A stretch of 64,000 nucleotides of DNA from Colwellia psychrerythraea 34H (GTDB lineage: Bacteria > Pseudomonadota > Gammaproteobacteria > Enterobacterales > Alteromonadaceae): the NCBI RefSeq assembly GCF_000012325.1, contig NC_003910.7, forward strand, positions 4,278,001-4,342,000. Reading direction: 5' to 3'. Positions 48,730 through 59,025 of the stretch are shown here, in pieces. Positions within the stretch are counted from its first letter, which is position 1. Each line of letters opens with the position of its first letter. The position numbers and the translations under genes were made by a program. The notes under the pieces are model-generated. The model did not search any database, was not told where the DNA came from, and saw only the letters and a program-made list of their open reading frames with translations.

Positions 48730-49319
48730 TATTTAACTTTTGATGTGTTATTGGTATCACGACTTTTTCTAATCAACTCATTGTCCGCTAACATTGAGTC
48801 TTTTTGATTAGTCAAAGATTTTGCCAACCGATCATAAAGCAAAACATTAACCGTTGCCGCTAGGTTCATGCACCCCACCGTTGGCACATAAACAACATCA
48901 TCCGCTATATCAATGACTTCTTGTTTTACCGAGCTATCTTCAGGGCCGAAAATATAAACAGCCTCTGGGGGATGAATAAAATGCGGTAACGGCGTTGCGC
49001 CTTCAACTAAGTCTACACAGATGATTTTAGCAGACGATGGAATACTTTCCAGTGAGTCTTTAATACCTATAAAACTTTCCACCTGCAATAACGGAATTTT
49101 ATCTTGCATGTTGAAAGTATCAGTTTGTAATGTTTTTTTATGATACTTGGCGGCTTGTGCATATCGATTACCATTATAAATGATTTGATCCGCTTGATAA
49201 CAACCTGCTGCACGTATCACTGCACCAACATTCGTTGGGGTTTTTGGGTTAGTCAACGCTATGGTAACGTGCGCTTTATTTAGTTCGTTTTTCTTAGTCA
49301 TATTTTCGGTCATATTCAT
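48729..49319 (-). CDS. SPOUT-class RNA methyltransferase (TrmH family)
   Basis: 196 aa. The N-terminal ALTNPKTPTNVGAVIRAAGC and the C-terminal knot motifs YIFGPEDSSV and VYVPTVGCMNLAATVNVLLY are those of SpoU/TrmH methyltransferases that use S-adenosylmethionine. The substrate RNA cannot be assigned. The last codons are polar (NNTSKVK) and the stop lies at the edge of an inverted-repeat element. The gene starts 5 bp after mazG and is likely in the same operon. Confidence 0.85.
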   Translation of the reverse strand: MNMTENMTKKNELNKAHVTIALTNPKTPTNVGAVIRAAGCYQADQIIYNGNRYAQAAKYHKKTLQTDTFNMQDKIPLLQVESFIGIKDSLESIPSSAKIICVDLVEGATPLPHFIHPPEAVYIFGPEDSSVKQEVIDIADDVVYVPTVGCMNLAATVNVLLYDRLAKSLTNQKDSMLADNELIRKSRDTNNTSKVK

Positions 49320-49323
49320 TATC

Positions 49324-50172
49324 TTATTTCTGGCTATTAACTTGCTTTTCTTGGATTTTAACTTGCTGCCAATAGCTTTCTAATTCAGCTAAGTCATGTT
49401 CAGTAAAGCTTTTGCCTGATTGATTTACTTGTTCTTCAACCCCAACGAAGCGCTTACTAAACTTTTTATTCGCCTGGCGAAGTAGCGTTTCTGGATCTTC
49501 TTTGGCATGGCGACATAAGTTTACTACCGCAAACATTAGATCTCCTAACTCTTCGGCTAATGCTTTCTTATCGAGTGTGTCCGCTTCTAACTCGTCTTTA
49601 ACTTCTTGTACTTCTTCTTCAATTTTAGCGAAGACATCAGGCATGTTATCCCAATCAAACCCCACATGAGAACAGCGTTTTTGAATTTTAGCTGATTGTG
49701 ATAACGCGGGTAAGTTTTTTGGAATATCGGCCAAAATGCTCAATTTATCAAGAACCGCATTTTCACCCATCTGTTGTTGATTTTTTTGCTCTCTTTCTAG
49801 CGCCTTTTCATTTTCCCAATTGGCTTTAATTTCTTCATCGGTTTGCAAACTTGCCTGAGCAAATACATGAGGATGACGTCGGATGAGTTTTTCACAGATT
49901 GCTGCTATCACAGTATCTAAGTCAAAGTGCTGCTGTTCTTTGCCTAATTCGCTATAAAAAATCACCTGAAAGAGTAAGTCTCCCAGCTCTTTCTCAAGCT
50001 CTATGAAATCACCCTGCTCGATTGCATCAACCACTTCATAAGCCTCTTCTAGCGTATGACTTGTTATAGAAGCAAAGTCCTGCTTAATATCCCAAGGACA
50101 TCCTGTTGTAGGATCCCGTAATTGAGTCATAATCCAACGTAATTTTTCGATTGAGGCTTGTTCATTTAACAT
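49324..50172 (-). CDS. mazG: Nucleoside triphosphate pyrophosphohydrolase MazG
   Basis: 282 aa with two MazG domains. Metal-binding patterns are EEAYEVVDAIE ... EKELGDLLFQVIFYSE (first) and EEEVQEVKDELE ... AEELGDLMFAVVN (second). The N-terminal block RDPTTGCPWDIKQDFASITS is characteristic. It hydrolyses (d)NTPs to the monophosphate and is thought to counter ppGpp effects. It lies 85 bp downstream of relA, as in E. coli but without mazEF between. Confidence 0.96.
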   Translation of the reverse strand: MLNEQASIEKLRWIMTQLRDPTTGCPWDIKQDFASITSHTLEEAYEVVDAIEQGDFIELEKELGDLLFQVIFYSELGKEQQHFDLDTVIAAICEKLIRRHPHVFAQASLQTDEEIKANWENEKALEREQKNQQQMGENAVLDKLSILADIPKNLPALSQSAKIQKRCSHVGFDWDNMPDVFAKIEEEVQEVKDELEADTLDKKALAEELGDLMFAVVNLCRHAKEDPETLLRQANKKFSKRFVGVEEQVNQSGKSFTEHDLAELESYWQQVKIQEKQVNSQK

Positions 50173-50256
50173 TGTATTTTACTTCTTTGTTTTATTATAT
50201 TTGTCATTATTTAATACACCCGATTTAGTTACTTTCCAGAGCAACTCCCGAAGTAA

Positions 50257-52470
50257 CTAAAGTCGTCTTACTTGGGTAACATCATCTAATTGACGTAACT
50301 TATCCAAAACTCGCGTTAATAACTCACTGCTTTCGACTTCTAATTTCAAGTTCATACTCATCGTCTGTTTCACTTTGTCAGTATGACTATCCATGCCAAC
50401 AATACTGACTCTTTCATTAGCAATAATGGTTGAGATATCTCGTAACAAGCCCTGTCTATCGCTGCCGATAATTTGTGCGGTGGCTTGGTAACTTATTTTA
50501 TTCTCACTTCCCCATTGTACTTCAACTAACCGCTCGGGTTGTAAGGTAAGGGCATTGGCCAATTGTTCACAATCCTGACGATGTACAGAAATACCTCGAC
50601 CTTGGGTAATAAACCCCGAAATTGTATCACCGGGAACAGGCTGGCAACACTTAGCCATATGCGTGAGCAAATTACCAACGCCAGAAACAGTAATACCATT
50701 ATCGTCTTGCGCTAAAGCTTTACTGGTTGTCGTTTGTTTGACTAAACTTTGCGGATCTATTTCAGGTTTAGGCTTTAATTTACTATCCAGTTGGGTAAAG
50801 TGGTTGATAACTTGCTGTAATCTCGCGTTACCACTACCTATAGCAGCATAAAGATCATCAACAGTTTTCATATTAAAGCGTTTTGCTGCCGCTAATAAGT
50901 CCGTAGATGCTAAATCATGTTTAGCTATTTCGTTATCAAATAATTCTTTACCCAGTGCAATGTATTTATCTCTATCGAGTAACTTAAAAAAGTGCTGAAC
51001 TTTTGCACGAGCCCGTGAAGAGTGGATATAATTTAAATTAGGGTTAAGCCAGTCTCGGCTCGGGTTAGGTTGTTTACTGGTAAGTATTTCTATCTGATCA
51101 CCCGTTTGCAATCGGTGGGTAAAAGGTACTATTTTTCCAAATACTTTTGCACCAATACAGGTATGGCCTACATTAGAATGAATATAATAAGCAAAATCTA
51201 AAGGAGTTGACCCCATAGGTAGATCGATAACATCGCCACTAGGAGTGAAGACATAAATTCGGTCCTCAAATACCTGGCTTCGTAATTCATCAAGTAACTC
51301 GCCACTTTCAGCGACATCATCTTGCCATTGCAAAATTTTTCTTAACCAGCCAACTTTATCATCAAAACTATTACTTTTACCGCTAGCATTCCCTTCTTTA
51401 TAACGCCAATGCGCCGCAACACCAAGCTCAGCATCATCATCCATTTGCTTAGTTCTAATTTGCACTTCAACCGACTTACCTTCTGGCCCTAAGACAACCG
51501 TATGTATTGATTGATAGCCATTAGCTTTAGGTGTCGCTACATAATCAGAAAACTCTTTTGCAATATGCTGCCATTCAGTATGAACAATGCCTAAAGCTGA
51601 ATAACAATCTTGAACTTTTTCAACCACCACACGTACAGCTCGAACATCAAACAGCTGGTCAAAATCAAGTGATTTTTGCTGCATCTTCTTCCAGATACTG
51701 AAGATGTGCTTAGGACGTCCATAAACCTCACCTTTAATAGCTAAAGCATTTAACTCGCTATTTAAGTGACCAACAAAGCTGGCCATGTATTGCTCGCGTT
51801 CCAGTCGAGTTTCATCTAAAAGCTTGGCAATTTTTTTATAGACCTGTGGGTGAAGGTAACGAAAGGAAATGTCTTCAAGTTCCCACTTTAATTGACCTAT
51901 TCCTAAACGGTTCGCTAATGGTGCGTAGATATTCGCACTCTCTTTTGCCACCAGCACCCGCGTTTCTTCATCACTATTTTTCTTTTCGCGTAAATCACAT
52001 AAGCGCTCAGCTAACTTGATCACGACCGCACGTACATCATCCACCATAGCCAATAACATACGACGAATATTGTCTATATTTTGTGGGGCCTGATCGCTTG
52101 ACTGACTACTTTGTTGGCGTAATGCTTTAATGGCTGCCATTTGCTCAACACCTTGACAGAGCATCAGGATATCTTTAGAAAAGTGTTCTTTAACAAATTC
52201 TATTTCAATAATGTCATTTGCTAATAATGGTGAGATAAAAGCCGCAACTAACGAATCAGCATCGAGGTTCAGGCCACTTAAAATCTCAACCATTTCCATA
52301 CTTTTATGAAGTAACTGCTGTTTCTCAGCACTCTCAGGCTGATAACAGTTCGATACCTGTAACCATAAAGCTGACAAAGCATTTTTTTTGATATCAGTTA
52401 ACGCTAAATCGGTTAGCCAATGCTCAAAGCTTTGCTCTGTTATTTGATGTGATTTACGCACGGAAACCAT
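50257..52470 (-). CDS. relA: GTP pyrophosphokinase RelA
   Basis: 737 aa. Domains: a degenerate HD hydrolase region (about 30-180; VAAFISPLLAND lacks the HD pair), synthetase (about 240-370; FDVRAVRVVVEKVQDCYSAL, VEVQIRTKQMDDDAELG with the EXDD feature of RelA), TGS (about 400-465; YVFTPSGDVIDLPMGSTPLD), and a C-terminal zinc-finger/ACT part (HMAKCCQPVPGD, VGMDSH). It makes (p)ppGpp on stalled ribosomes. Confidence 0.97.
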   Translation of the reverse strand: MVSVRKSHQITEQSFEHWLTDLALTDIKKNALSALWLQVSNCYQPESAEKQQLLHKSMEMVEILSGLNLDADSLVAAFISPLLANDIIEIEFVKEHFSKDILMLCQGVEQMAAIKALRQQSSQSSDQAPQNIDNIRRMLLAMVDDVRAVVIKLAERLCDLREKKNSDEETRVLVAKESANIYAPLANRLGIGQLKWELEDISFRYLHPQVYKKIAKLLDETRLEREQYMASFVGHLNSELNALAIKGEVYGRPKHIFSIWKKMQQKSLDFDQLFDVRAVRVVVEKVQDCYSALGIVHTEWQHIAKEFSDYVATPKANGYQSIHTVVLGPEGKSVEVQIRTKQMDDDAELGVAAHWRYKEGNASGKSNSFDDKVGWLRKILQWQDDVAESGELLDELRSQVFEDRIYVFTPSGDVIDLPMGSTPLDFAYYIHSNVGHTCIGAKVFGKIVPFTHRLQTGDQIEILTSKQPNPSRDWLNPNLNYIHSSRARAKVQHFFKLLDRDKYIALGKELFDNEIAKHDLASTDLLAAAKRFNMKTVDDLYAAIGSGNARLQQVINHFTQLDSKLKPKPEIDPQSLVKQTTTSKALAQDDNGITVSGVGNLLTHMAKCCQPVPGDTISGFITQGRGISVHRQDCEQLANALTLQPERLVEVQWGSENKISYQATAQIIGSDRQGLLRDISTIIANERVSIVGMDSHTDKVKQTMSMNLKLEVESSELLTRVLDKLRQLDDVTQVRRL

Positions 52471-52536
52471 GGGTATTCCTTTCTCTTTGATTGGTTAGCT
52501 TAACATTGAAATTTAAGGGTTTTCTGATATTTAATG

Positions 52537-53946
52537 CTAACTAGTATGAGTAAACAATATCATAGTCTCAACATGCTTTGTTTGTGAAAACATATCCATG
52601 AGCGATATTTTCTCAAGCTTATACCCCTTAGAAACAAGTATTGCACTATCTCTCGCTAAGGTTGCTGGATCGCAGCTAACATATAACACGCAGGGTATTT
52701 TTAGTTCAGCGATTTGACTCACCGCTTGTTCTGCGCCCGCTCTTGCGGGATCAAGCAATACTTTATCAAAAACTTGTCCTTGTACCCAAGGCTCTAATAG
52801 CCAATGACTATTTAAATCAGCTTGGTAAAACTGACAATTATCAAGTCCATTAACAAGTGAGTTCTGAGTGGCTTTGTCCACCATGGTTTGCATTCCTTCA
52901 ACACCAACAACGCGTTTTGCGTGTTTTGCCAGCGCTAAACTGAAATTTCCAAGACCGCAAAACAAGTCCAAAACATTATCGGTAGCTAAAATATTTAACC
53001 AAGCTAAGGCTTGGCTTATCATGGCATTATTAACTTGATGATTAATTTGTATAAAGTCATTACTCGAAAAATAGACTTTACTGGTATCAGTTAATTCATA
53101 GGAAAGTTCAAAAGAGTCTCCCCCTTTGATATCAGCTAGCGGCAGTTGCTTGTTACCATCATCAATAATGACATGCCAACAATGTCGCTGGGCATATAAT
53201 TGCCAAAGCCCGATGTCAGTATCGTTCATAGGTTTTAGCTGTCGAACAACGACTACAACTTGATTATCTTTTTGTATTTTATCTGCTGAGCTTGTATCAC
53301 TAATATCAGCTTGAATTACTTCTATATGGCCAATGGCAGATTTTACGGTAAGTTGTGCCAATAACTTCTTTAGTAAAGGGAAAATAGCACTAAGCGGTTC
53401 AACTAAAACAGGACATGACTTAATTGCTGCTAGTTGATTGGTTGATTTTTGCCTAAAACCAATGGTCGCTTGAGCATTTTTATCGAATTGCACGCCTATG
53501 CGGGCTTTACGACGATAATGCCATGGAGAGCTTTTTATTGCAGCCTGCCAAGGCAAGTGTGCCGTATTAATTTCAGGAGTTATATTCTGAGTACTAAAGC
53601 TTCGAGAAAACAGGTCAGTAATTTTTTGTTGCTTAAAAAGTAACTGTTCCTCTAAAGCAAGCATTTGCAAATCACAACCTCCACAAAGACCAAAGTGCTG
53701 GCATTGGGGTATAACTCTACTAGCACTTTGTTTATCAATTGAAATAAGTTTAGCACGAGCATACTTACTTTTTTGCTCAATAACCTTTACATCGACAATT
53801 TCATCGGGTAAAACGCCCGCTATAAAAATTGGCTTATTTTGCCACCGGGCAACACCTACACCATTCATGTCAAGTTTATCAACGGTGACGGTCAATCGTT
53901 GATTAGACGTTTTTGGTTTTACTGCTGCTTTAAAATAATTTGCCAT
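52537..53946 (-). CDS. rlmD: 23S rRNA (uracil-1939-C5) methyltransferase RlmD
   Basis: About 469 aa from ATG 53946 (MANYFKAAVKPKTSNQRLTV), preceded by AGGGTG; an upstream in-frame ATG would add 12 residues without similarity. An N-terminal TRAM domain (about 15-75), the iron-sulfur cysteines CQHFGLCGGCDLQ, the SAM-binding block DLFCGLGNFSLALAK, and the catalytic end DPARAGAEQ ... VSCDPATLARD are present. It lies upstream of relA as in E. coli. Confidence 0.95.
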   Translation of the reverse strand: MANYFKAAVKPKTSNQRLTVTVDKLDMNGVGVARWQNKPIFIAGVLPDEIVDVKVIEQKSKYARAKLISIDKQSASRVIPQCQHFGLCGGCDLQMLALEEQLLFKQQKITDLFSRSFSTQNITPEINTAHLPWQAAIKSSPWHYRRKARIGVQFDKNAQATIGFRQKSTNQLAAIKSCPVLVEPLSAIFPLLKKLLAQLTVKSAIGHIEVIQADISDTSSADKIQKDNQVVVVVRQLKPMNDTDIGLWQLYAQRHCWHVIIDDGNKQLPLADIKGGDSFELSYELTDTSKVYFSSNDFIQINHQVNNAMISQALAWLNILATDNVLDLFCGLGNFSLALAKHAKRVVGVEGMQTMVDKATQNSLVNGLDNCQFYQADLNSHWLLEPWVQGQVFDKVLLDPARAGAEQAVSQIAELKIPCVLYVSCDPATLARDSAILVSKGYKLEKISLMDMFSQTKHVETMILFTHTS

Positions 53947-54037
53947 TTTCACCCTAGAACTTACGATAATATAATTAACCAATTAATGCTTATTTTGAAG
54001 TAGCTTAGCCATCTACACTATAAATTTATCGCAGCTT

Positions 54038-56980
54038 ATGAGATTATTTATGTTAAGTTGGATAATCATTAAGATAGCTAATTATTTCAGTGGGTATTTT
54101 ACCCTAAATTTATCACAAAAGTTCAACAAAAAAATGCATAAAATAAGCCTGAAAGACTGGGTTATCATACTCACTATAATACCAACCACCTTAATCGGTT
54201 TTGGTTTAGCTAGTTATTTTTCTTATAGCCGCTCCGTTGAACTTAATGACTTTCTCGAACAACGCGCTAAAAGCATTATTGAACCGATTGCCATTGCCAG
54301 TAAAGACCCTTTATTGAGCAAGAACAGAGATAAACTTCGTCAATTGATCGGCTTTACTCACCGTAATCAATCAAGCATAGTAAAAAGCATTGTTATTTTT
54401 ACTGAAGATAACCAGGTTTTTGTTACCAGTGCTTACCATGGTGATACCAATTTAATGCGACTAAAAGCTGGGGTAGAGTTACCACACCACACGAACACTG
54501 AAACATTATCTGATTATATAATTTTTAGAACCCCCATTATTGATGAGAACTACAACAATCAAAGCAACGCAAATATTACCGCAATGGCCAGTTCTGAATA
54601 TAATTATGCTACCAATAATTCAAAACCAGTAATTATTGGCTATATAGCCATGCAAATTGATAAAAGCCATCTTAATTTTCAGCAACAAAGCCAATTTATA
54701 GTCGCATTTGCTTTTGCCTTACTAGGCTCATTACTTAGCGCTATTTTTGCAATTAGGCTCATTAAGAAAGTAACGAAGCCTATTAACTCTATGGTGCAAG
54801 CAATTGAGCGAATAAGAGAAGGGAAATTAGAAAGTAGAGTGAGTGGTCAACTCATTGGTGAGCTGAATTTTTTAAAAAATGGTATTAATGCCATGGCGCA
54901 GTCACTCGACGGTTACCAAAATGAAATGCAGGCCAGCATAGATCAAGCAACAATAGACTTACGAGAAAGTTTAGAACAATTTGAAATTCAAAATGTCGAA
55001 CTCAGTATCTCCAAGCGTAAAGCGCAAGAAGCCAACAGAGTAAAATCAGAGTTTTTAGCTAATATGAGTCATGAGTTGCGAACGCCACTCAATGGAGTAA
55101 TAGGCTTTACCCGACAAGTACTAAAAACGCCACTCACTGAAAATCAACGTGATTATTTACAAACAATTGACCGCTCTGCAAACAACTTATTAACCATAAT
55201 TAATGATATTCTCGACTTTTCAAAACTTGATGCCGGCAAAATGGTTACTGAAAACATTCCTTTTTCTTTAAGGGAATCTATTGATGAAACCCTTACACTA
55301 TTGGCGCCATCAGCCCATAAAAAGAATATTGAATTATCTATAAACCTTCCACAAGAACTACCTGATTCTCTTGTTGGTGACACCATGAGAATAAAACAAA
55401 TCATCACCAATTTGGTCAGTAATGCGATAAAATTTACGCCACAAGGCTCTGTTGCTGTCGATATAACCAGTGAAGAAATAAGTCAGAACAATATAAAATT
55501 AAAAGTCATTGTTACCGATACCGGTATTGGTATGACAACCAATCAGCAAAGAACCATTTTTGATGCTTTTACGCAAGCAGATCAAAGTATCACCCGCTTA
55601 TATGGTGGTACTGGGTTAGGTCTGGTAATTTGTCAGCGACTTGCCCAAGAGATGAATGGCGATATAGGTTTTAGCAGTGAAAAAAATCATGGCTCAAGTT
55701 TTTGGTTTACTTTCCAATGTGAGATTAATGCAATGCCGTTAATGTTGGAATTAGATAATCAGCATTTAGCCAATAAAACGGTACTCTACTTTGAAGAAAA
55801 TAATCATAGTAGAGAAGCAACCAAAAACTTGTTAAAGCACTGGAAAATGCGTGTTACTAGTGTAATAAATAGACATGAATTATCACAAGTACTCTCACAT
55901 AGCAGTCAGACCCAACGAGGTTTTGACTATGCACTTATAGGCCATAATCAAACAGCAACAGCACTAAGTGAATTGAAGAAAACGATTGCACAAGTACAGC
56001 CAATTTCCAGCAATATCCACTTAGCTTTAAATAATACATCACCAAGCTTGCAAGAGGCCTTGATTGCCAGCGGTGCAATAAGTTGTATGAGTAAACCTCT
56101 ATCACCAACAACCTTAAGCCGAGTACTACAGCCAGTTATGGAAACTAAGGCCGAAAAGCTCACTTTGAATGCAGCTATGGATAAAGTATTACCGATAAAA
56201 GTACTAGCTGTTGATGATAATGAGGCTAACTTAAAATTAATTAAGGCATTGCTGTTAGAGCAAGTAGCTGAGGTTGTTGAAGCCGACAATGGCATGTCAG
56301 CCGTAGAACTTTGTAAAGTAGAAAATTTTTCTTTAATTTTCATGGATATTCAAATGCCGATTATGGACGGCATTAGTGCTCTAAAAGAAATAAAACAGTT
56401 AACTAACAATAATAACACTCCCATCATAGCCGTTACTGCACATGCATTGAGTGGTGAAAGAGAAAAAATGCATCAACAAGGCTTTAATGCTTACATGACA
56501 AAACCAATAGATGAAACGATGTTACGTCATATTATTTATGAATATTGCGATTTCGATCACCTAGTCAATTCAACGGTTCCGGTCATTTCAACTGATGTTA
56601 TTAACCAGGTTGAGTCTGCTTCAAAGGTAATTGATTGGCCTTTAGCACTAAAGCGTAGCGCCAATAAAGCTGATTTAGCCAAAGAGATGTTATTAGGTTT
56701 AGTCGAAAGTTTACCCGAAACTCAACTCAGCATCCGTGAAGCAATTGACGTTCAAGATATCGCTCAAATAAAACGTCTGGTTCATAAACTCAATGGCGCT
56801 TGTTGTTATACTGGAACCCCAAATTTAGCCAAAATCACTATTCAATTAGAAACCCAATTAAAAATGGGCTTGAGTACTGAAGAGCTTGAACCTGAGTTTT
56901 TAGAGTTTTTCGAACATATAGAGCAGGTATTATTTGCCGTACCTGAAGCGCTAAAAGAAATGAGTGAAAATAGTCATTAG
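54038..56980 (+). CDS. barA: Hybrid sensor histidine kinase BarA
   Basis: Up to 980 aa. Two membrane segments (about 42-62 and 224-246) flank a periplasmic part, followed by HAMP, a HisKA domain with phospho-His near residue 345 (ANMSHELRTPLNGVIGF), and HATPase (GTGLGLVICQRLA). A first receiver is degenerate (FDYALIGHN, no phospho-Asp). A second is intact (SLIFMDIQMPIMDG, Asp near 768). A C-terminal Hpt domain carries His near 916 (RLVHKLNGACCYTG). BarA controls UvrY/GacA and Csr RNAs. ATG 54134 (MHKISLKDWVI) is an alternative start, nearer to TM1 as in E. coli. Divergent from rlmD, as in E. coli. Confidence 0.95.
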   Translation: MRLFMLSWIIIKIANYFSGYFTLNLSQKFNKKMHKISLKDWVIILTIIPTTLIGFGLASYFSYSRSVELNDFLEQRAKSIIEPIAIASKDPLLSKNRDKLRQLIGFTHRNQSSIVKSIVIFTEDNQVFVTSAYHGDTNLMRLKAGVELPHHTNTETLSDYIIFRTPIIDENYNNQSNANITAMASSEYNYATNNSKPVIIGYIAMQIDKSHLNFQQQSQFIVAFAFALLGSLLSAIFAIRLIKKVTKPINSMVQAIERIREGKLESRVSGQLIGELNFLKNGINAMAQSLDGYQNEMQASIDQATIDLRESLEQFEIQNVELSISKRKAQEANRVKSEFLANMSHELRTPLNGVIGFTRQVLKTPLTENQRDYLQTIDRSANNLLTIINDILDFSKLDAGKMVTENIPFSLRESIDETLTLLAPSAHKKNIELSINLPQELPDSLVGDTMRIKQIITNLVSNAIKFTPQGSVAVDITSEEISQNNIKLKVIVTDTGIGMTTNQQRTIFDAFTQADQSITRLYGGTGLGLVICQRLAQEMNGDIGFSSEKNHGSSFWFTFQCEINAMPLMLELDNQHLANKTVLYFEENNHSREATKNLLKHWKMRVTSVINRHELSQVLSHSSQTQRGFDYALIGHNQTATALSELKKTIAQVQPISSNIHLALNNTSPSLQEALIASGAISCMSKPLSPTTLSRVLQPVMETKAEKLTLNAAMDKVLPIKVLAVDDNEANLKLIKALLLEQVAEVVEADNGMSAVELCKVENFSLIFMDIQMPIMDGISALKEIKQLTNNNNTPIIAVTAHALSGEREKMHQQGFNAYMTKPIDETMLRHIIYEYCDFDHLVNSTVPVISTDVINQVESASKVIDWPLALKRSANKADLAKEMLLGLVESLPETQLSIREAIDVQDIAQIKRLVHKLNGACCYTGTPNLAKITIQLETQLKMGLSTEELEPEFLEFFEHIEQVLFAVPEALKEMSENSH

Positions 56981-57062
56981 TTGAGCAGAAAAGAGTAAGA
57001 AACTATTGATGTTATTTTACTAGGGGATAACTGGTGTTTTGTTAATTAATAGCTTTTTTTAG

Positions 57063-57311
57063 TTAGCGAATGGTGATGTTTGGTGATGTATCTATATCAC
57101 CATCCTCAGTAATCACGGCAATACCTCCACTACATTGAAGCACAGCTAAACTATGTCCATTTTCATTACGAACGAAAGTAAGCTCATAACCAAATTTTCC
57201 TAGGCTGCTAGCAGAAAATTTTTGCGCCAATGATAATTTATTCCACCAAACAGACTGCTCCGGAGACTCCTTTCTACGCTCGAGCATTGGCTTCATCTGT
57301 GTTTCCATCAT
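57063..57311 (-). CDS. Small conserved-looking protein, function unknown
   Basis: 82 aa: basic N-terminus, then QSVWWNKLSLAQKFSASSLG, KFGYELTFVRNENGHSLAVL and an acidic end DGDIDTSPNITIR. GGGAATTA lies just upstream of the paired ATG codons. Composition and a plausible ribosome site support coding. I recall comparable short proteins in other Alteromonadales but cannot verify this. It stands between barA and pdxJ, roughly where E. coli has acpS, but it is not AcpS-like. Confidence 0.65.
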   Translation of the reverse strand: MMETQMKPMLERRKESPEQSVWWNKLSLAQKFSASSLGKFGYELTFVRNENGHSLAVLQCSGGIAVITEDGDIDTSPNITIR

Positions 57312-57451
57312 TAATTCCCACCTATTTGTATGCTGAATCCTTTATACAGCGTATTCGTTAAAGTGTAGACCATAATTTCTAAAGTGTAGACTATAATTTT
57401 AACAAAGATAAAATTAGTGAGTTTTTAAATCATACCTAACGGTAACTATAG

Positions 57452-57516
57452 ATCCCCGTCACCAATCAAGATGCAGGTTTCAGAGCGCTTGAGCACTTTG
57501 AATGGTAACGGGTATA
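57452..57516 (+). repeat. MITE-like element, very short copy R4
   Basis: 65 bp. Left end GTCACCAATCAAGATGCAGG; right end on the other strand TATACCCGTTACCATTCAAA. Nearly all of the interior is gone. It touches the stop codon of pdxJ (57517-57519). Confidence 0.7.
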
Positions 57517-58257
57517 TTAAGTATTATAAGTTCTTGCTTCTAACATCAGCTGTTTCATATCTCTAACAGCTTTATCTAAGCCATCAATAGCCGCACGCGC
57601 TATTATGGCATGGCCAATATTCAACTCGATAATTTCTTTAATAGCAGCAATAGGTTTGACATTAAAATAATTTAAACCATGACCTGCATTAACTTTTAAT
57701 CCTAAGTTATGCGCATACTTAATACCGACAGTTAGGCGCTCAAGTTCTATCAGCTGCTCTTCTTCTGAGCTTAGATCTGCATAATGTCCCGTATGTATTT
57801 CTATATAAGGAGCTTTACTGGCAACCGCAGCATCAATTTGTGCTTTATCCGCATCAATAAATAAACTTACAGCGATACCTGCAGCTGTTAATTGCTCTGT
57901 TGCTTTAGTTATCTTATCTAACTGCCCTACAACATCTAAACCACCTTCAGTAGTCAACTCTTCGCGTTTCTCAGGAACTAAACAACAAAATACTGGTTTC
58001 ACATCACAAGCTATCGCTATCATTTCATCAGTGACAGCCATTTCAAAGTTCATACGAGTATGTAATGTTTGTTTTAAAACATGAATATCTCTATCTTGGA
58101 TATGACGCCTATCTTCGCGCAGGTGCACAGTAATACCATCTGCTCCGGCATGCTCTGCAACGCTTGCAGCATAAACTGGGTCAGGATAATTAGTACCACG
58201 CGCCTGTCTTAAAGTGGCAATATGGTCAACGTTTACACCTAATAATAATTCAGACAT
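57517..58257 (-). CDS. pdxJ: Pyridoxine 5'-phosphate synthase
   Basis: 246 aa. PdxJ condenses 1-deoxyxylulose 5-phosphate with aminoacetone phosphate in vitamin B6 synthesis. Motifs: [48 protein letters not shown] and [13 protein letters not shown]. Length matches the family. It follows recO by 43 bp. Confidence 0.97.
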   Translation of the reverse strand: MSELLLGVNVDHIATLRQARGTNYPDPVYAASVAEHAGADGITVHLREDRRHIQDRDIHVLKQTLHTRMNFEMAVTDEMIAIACDVKPVFCCLVPEKREELTTEGGLDVVGQLDKITKATEQLTAAGIAVSLFIDADKAQIDAAVASKAPYIEIHTGHYADLSSEEEQLIELERLTVGIKYAHNLGLKVNAGHGLNYFNVKPIAAIKEIIELNIGHAIIARAAIDGLDKAVRDMKQLMLEARTYNT

Positions 58258-58300
58258 TTTTAATCTCTTTTTAATTTTTTATAATATTTTTCTAACTAGC

Positions 58301-59011
58301 TCAACTGTATGCTTTGTTTGCAAAAAGTTTACGACTATTTAATGGCTTATTCCCTAACAACTGGTTGATAACCTGTCTCATTAGTAACTTGAAAGTATAA
58401 CTAACGTCTTCAGACATTCCATTTTGGTATAGAGATCCCCGCTGGGCAATCGCTTGTAAATGGGTTTTATCGAAGCATTGAGTGCTGTTTTTTGGAAAAG
58501 GATCATATACAGGAACAAAGCCTTGCTCGGCGATATAATGAAAGTAATTAACATCGTGCTCAAATACAGGGCTAAAGTCAAATGACAATCCCAACTCTTC
58601 AAGCAGCGCTAATTCAAATAAACGTAATTGCGGGGCAATTTCTTCGCCTTGAGCTAAGGCTGTCAAAGTTGTTTGATATTGAGAAAATAAGTGCTGACAA
58701 GCAATTTGCTCTGTTAATAAACGAATCAATAATTCATTGATATAAAAAGAGCTAAACAGGCTATACTTTACCAGCGAATATGACTTTGAAATTGAGTCTA
58801 TTTGAGTAATATACTTAACATTACCCTGACCTTTCAATGTTAGTTTTAACGGTAAAAAAGGCTGAATTAAGCCTTTTTTTATAGAACGCTTAGATTGACC
58901 AACATATACTAAAGCCGTCACCTTACCATCTTGCTCTGTTAATAAATCAACTAACTGCTGGTTTTCCCGGTACGGGCGACTATGTAAAACAAATGCGTTT
59001 TGTTCAATCAT
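58301..59011 (-). CDS. recO: DNA repair protein RecO
   Basis: 236 aa. An OB-fold N-terminus (NAFVLHSRPYRENQQLVDLL) is followed by a helical domain (ELALLEELGLSFDFSPVFEH). It helps load RecA with RecR and anneals single strands. No zinc-finger cysteines are seen, as in E. coli RecO. It lies 14 bp downstream of era. Confidence 0.94.
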   Translation of the reverse strand: MIEQNAFVLHSRPYRENQQLVDLLTEQDGKVTALVYVGQSKRSIKKGLIQPFLPLKLTLKGQGNVKYITQIDSISKSYSLVKYSLFSSFYINELLIRLLTEQIACQHLFSQYQTTLTALAQGEEIAPQLRLFELALLEELGLSFDFSPVFEHDVNYFHYIAEQGFVPVYDPFPKNSTQCFDKTHLQAIAQRGSLYQNGMSEDVSYTFKLLMRQVINQLLGNKPLNSRKLFANKAYS

Positions 59012-59025
59012 TTATCGCATTCCAA

